A DNA stretch of 64,000 nt. It comes from Hymenobacter gelipurpurascens (GTDB taxonomy: Bacteria > Bacteroidota > Bacteroidia > Cytophagales > Hymenobacteraceae). The notes under the pieces are model-generated. The model made no database searches and was not told the origin of the DNA. It was given only the letters and a program-made list of their open reading frames with translations. Position 1 is the stretch's first letter, and every line of letters begins with the position of its first letter. Positions 61,927 through 64,000 of the stretch are shown here, piece by piece. The stretch lies in contig NZ_FYEW01000002.1 in the NCBI RefSeq assembly GCF_900187375.1, positions 620,001 to 684,000 on the forward strand, written 5' to 3'. Both the position numbers and the translations under genes were made by a program.

Positions 61927-62646
61927 CTAATTATTCTCAATGAAATCGGCTTTCACCTGCAGATCCGTCGTCAAGCCTGTCGAGGAGCCTCGAACTACCA
62001 ATGTGTAGATTTTGCCAGCAGCCAGCACTTTGCTACCAATGATAATAACCGGCACATTACTGGAATTCGACAAGTACAGATTTGCCGTGTTGGCGTCAAT
62101 TTCCGTGAAGGCCGAAGCATTACCGAAAGAAATGTTCGGAATCAGTAGGGTAGCAGTACCAGTGGACTCAGTACGATATAGCGTAAGGGGCGAAGCGGCA
62201 CCCTGGCCTACGTGCACCACCCGGATTTTAGCTTTTCCAGCAGCTGGAGCCGTCAGGTCATCCTCTACCCATAGAGGGGCAACTGAGTTAGCTTGGTTGG
62301 AAGGGCTGTAAGCAAACAGAGAGTAATTCTTGTCTTTGGCTACTGTTTGGGTTGCCGTAGCTACTGTGGTAGTGGTGCCAGCCACATTTACCTTAAACAC
62401 TTTACTGCCGGCATTGAGTACCTGATAGCCGGAATTTTCGCCGTAGTTCAGATCCTTAATAGCTTGTTCGTCGGCAAGCACTGATACTTTCACATTAGCA
62501 TTTGGAGCTGCATGCACGGCTAACACCCGCCCCTGATCAGGGATTGGGTCGGCTTTATCGTCGTTGGAGCAGGAGCTGAAAGCCAGGGCGGCCGGCAGAG
62601 CCGCGAATACCACGGAGCGGCGGAGCAGGGAGGTCAGGGTTTTCAT
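61927..62646 (-). CDS. DUF4397 lipoprotein
   Basis: A 239-aa protein from the ATG at 62646: signal peptide MKTLTSLLRRSVVFAALPAALAFSSC with the lipobox Cys at about residue 26, then two similar beta-sandwich blocks: RVLAVHAAPNANVKVSVLAD and KIRVVHVGQGAASPLTLYR. The VVHA/VHVG-type repeats are those of DUF4397 domains, common in Bacteroidota surface proteins; function unknown. The frame upstream (to 62754) is not signal-like. A terminator follows. Confidence 0.85.
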   Translation of the reverse strand: MKTLTSLLRRSVVFAALPAALAFSSCSNDDKADPIPDQGRVLAVHAAPNANVKVSVLADEQAIKDLNYGENSGYQVLNAGSKVFKVNVAGTTTTVATATQTVAKDKNYSLFAYSPSNQANSVAPLWVEDDLTAPAAGKAKIRVVHVGQGAASPLTLYRTESTGTATLLIPNISFGNASAFTEIDANTANLYLSNSSNVPVIIIGSKVLAAGKIYTLVVRGSSTGLTTDLQVKADFIENN

Positions 62647-62797
62647 AGTAGACAAGCGGGTTGAATGGAAAAAACTCGGGTAAGATGCCGACACAACGTA
62701 ACCCCCGCGCTTTTTGTTGGACGACGAACTAAACTTTTCGTCGATGGATTGCACTTTTTTCTCGGTAAGAGGCTTAGGGTGCTGTAGCTTAGAATGG

Positions 62798-62805
62798 TAA
62801 TTTTG
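62798..62805 (+). promoter_or_regulatory. Promoter-like element upstream of the 62823 gene
   Basis: TAATTTTG matches the -7 consensus but no -33 element is seen. The predicted transcription start falls at about 62811, so the ATG at 62811 would be leaderless and the one at 62823 would have about a 12-nt leader. Confidence 0.45.
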
Positions 62806-62822
62806 TACCCATGCCCCTACTG

Positions 62823-63434
62823 ATGAAGAGTGCTATTTTTGGTTCTGCACGCCGCTTTGCTTTTGTCTTACCGTTTGTGTTTGGCTCGTTGGCGGCCCAC
62901 GCGCAGCAGGCACCTACTACTATCATTCGCCTCAGCCCTGAAGACAGGGAGCGGGGCCTGAACGGTGTGCAAAAGAATTTCTTTTTCACGACTGGCCTAC
63001 AGGGAAAACCATCTGATTATCAGAGCGCTGGATTTTTTGGCCAGAAGCTACGCCCTTATCTGGCTGGCAACGAAGAAGCTCTTGACAATCTGAACCGGTA
63101 TCGCCGGCAGAAGTGGCTGTTTCTCGCCGAGCGCCTCACGTTTGTGAGTGCTGTAGGCCTGTACAGCCAGCAGGTTCTTGCCAAAACGGAGTATCAGCAG
63201 TACCACAACAACACCCAGAAAGTGGCCGTTGGCGTGGCGGCAGCAAGCTTGCTCTCAAACATTTTCATTTCTCGCCATACCAACGAGCACATACAGCGGG
63301 CTATAGAAGCGCACAACGCTGGCCTGCCGGCTGCCCGTACGGGTATGTTGCAGCAGCTGCGCCCGAGCGCGCTAGGCCTATCGGCCAGCCAGACAGGGCA
63401 GCCGCTGCTGGCGTTACGCTGGAACCTACGCTAG
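62823..63434 (+). CDS. Hypothetical exported protein
   Basis: A 203-aa protein starting at MKSAIFGSARRFAFVLPFVFGSLAAHAQQ, a clear signal peptide ending AHAQ (an ATG 4 codons upstream gives 207 aa). A polar region follows, with LSPEDRERGLNGVQKNFFFTTGL and LDNLNRYRRQKWLFLAERLTFVSAVGLYSQQ, then a second hydrophobic stretch (KVAVGVAAASLLSNIFI). I recognise no family. It is transcribed alone and followed by a hairpin. Confidence 0.65.
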   Translation: MKSAIFGSARRFAFVLPFVFGSLAAHAQQAPTTIIRLSPEDRERGLNGVQKNFFFTTGLQGKPSDYQSAGFFGQKLRPYLAGNEEALDNLNRYRRQKWLFLAERLTFVSAVGLYSQQVLAKTEYQQYHNNTQKVAVGVAAASLLSNIFISRHTNEHIQRAIEAHNAGLPAARTGMLQQLRPSALGLSASQTGQPLLALRWNLR

Positions 63435-63470
63435 GCCTGTTCGCGTTTCCTTTTTTCAGCCGACTTTTCA

Positions 63471-63523
63471 GAAGGAATCCGGCAGCTGGTGCCCCATGTT
63501 GGGGTCGGCTGCCGGATTCCTTC
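63471..63523 (+). terminator. Hairpin after the 62823 gene
   Basis: GAAGGAATCCGGCAGC / GCTGCCGGATTCCTTC, 16-bp perfect arms, with a second CCCC-atgtt-GGGG stem in the loop. The T-tract (TTCTTACGTTT) is weak. Confidence 0.7.
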
Positions 63524-63590
63524 TTACGTTTGAGGATACTTTCTGCCGCAGTTGCTGACTGCGGCCATTGTTTTTTCGTAGGAACCCTAC

Positions 63591-64000
63591 ATGGAATACC
63601 CGCTGCCGGCAGCGGCCCGGCAATACGTAGCCGAGCATCTGCACGACGACCCCGCTCAACTGGCGCTGCAGGCCCGCCGTTATCCTGGCCTACCCGTTCC
63701 GGACCTCGTGCGTCAGATTCAGGCGCGCCAGAAAGCCCGCGCCAAACTGCCGGCCTGGGCCGAAAATCCGGACCTGATTTTCCCGCCTGCTCTCTCCGTG
63801 GAGCAGGCCTCTTCTGACCGTACGGCGGCTTACAAAGCCAGTTTGGTACGCGGGCAGCGTTTGGCTGACATTACAGGCGGCTTCGGAGTAGATGCGGCGC
63901 ATTTTGCGGCCACTGTACCCGAGGTTCATTATGTGGAGCGCAACCTGGGCCTGGTAGAGGTAGTGCGCTACAACCTGCAGCAACTCGGTATCGAGAATGT
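63591..64000 (+). CDS. Class I SAM-dependent methyltransferase, THUMP-like type (partial)
   Basis: The first 136 codons; the gene runs off the right edge. It reads MEYPLPAAARQYVAEHLHDD, a helical N-terminus (RRYPGLPVPDLVRQIQARQKARAKLPAW), then the SAM-binding motif LADITGGFGVDAAHFAA and VHYVERNLGLVEVVRYN. This is the pattern of Bacteroidota methyltransferases carrying a C-terminal THUMP-like domain, thought to act on RNA; the THUMP-like domain lies outside the window, so this part is inference. Confidence 0.75.
   Translation, partial: MEYPLPAAARQYVAEHLHDDPAQLALQARRYPGLPVPDLVRQIQARQKARAKLPAWAENPDLIFPPALSVEQASSDRTAAYKASLVRGQRLADITGGFGVDAAHFAATVPEVHYVERNLGLVEVVRYNLQQLGIEN

Noticed and set aside
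63113..63817. Plus-strand ORF (234 codons) overlapping two other genes
   Set aside because: It is out of frame with the signal-peptide protein and the methyltransferase, and crosses the hairpin at 63471-63523; composition is Arg/Pro/Ala-rich noise.

Overview
The window is chromosomal DNA of a Bacteroidota bacterium, most likely a Cytophagales member close to Hymenobacter (genus is an inference). Visible support: a SusC/SusD pair, DUF3467 behind rpoC, a DUF4397 lipoprotein, the tRNA-Tyr/Gly/Thr-tuf-tRNA-Trp-secE-nusG order, and repeated TAnnTTTG(C) promoter elements of the phylum. I see no phage, transposase, integrase, CRISPR array or rRNA.

Layout. 1-2111 (minus): the start of a YceI-like gene, a small haem-binding lipoprotein, an AT-rich gene-free stretch with several inverted repeats, and an L,D-transpeptidase-like lipoprotein. 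2393-10198 (plus): an HscA-like Hsp70, anmK and an orphan SusC/SusD pair. 10286-12517 (minus): a small exported protein, a FtsB/DivIC-type division protein and enolase. 12861-33521 (minus): the ribosomal-protein supercluster (read in transcription order: rpsL-rpsG-fusA-rpsJ, rplC to rpsN, rpsH to rpsD, rpoA, rplQ) with secY, map and infA inside. It is broken by an O-antigen ligase/polymerase-like gene between rpsJ and rplC. 33738-49208 (minus): a glycosyltransferase, DUF3467, rpoC, rpoB, rplL, rplJ, rplA, rplK, nusG, secE, tRNA-Trp, tuf and three tRNAs. 49458-54862: M1 aminopeptidase (minus), biotin carrier protein, pyrH and frr (plus), nadD (minus). 54880-59607 (minus): gmk, an ECF sigma/anti-sigma pair, and a surface-glycan operon (GT2, GT9, second O-antigen ligase-like protein). 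59747-64000: small lipoproteins, ahcY, an ORFan and the start of a THUMP-like methyltransferase.

How it fits together: most of the window is the core gene-expression machinery (ribosome, RNA polymerase, elongation factors, NusG, SecY/SecE, MetAP) with nucleotide, NAD and SAH housekeeping at its flanks. Recurrent surface-glycan genes sit between or inside those clusters. The clusters are divided by strong hairpin terminators, several fused to or closely followed by TAnnTTTG promoters, so the long operons are probably several transcription units.

The most striking unexplained signal is a short word, TGGCCTA/TAGGCCA (often extended to AGTGGCCTAG), that recurs across the window in genes and spacers, although it contains or abuts CTAG, normally a rare tetranucleotide in bacteria. 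It forms a near-perfect 21-bp direct repeat around the rplQ promoter and a perfect inverted repeat around the pyrH promoter.
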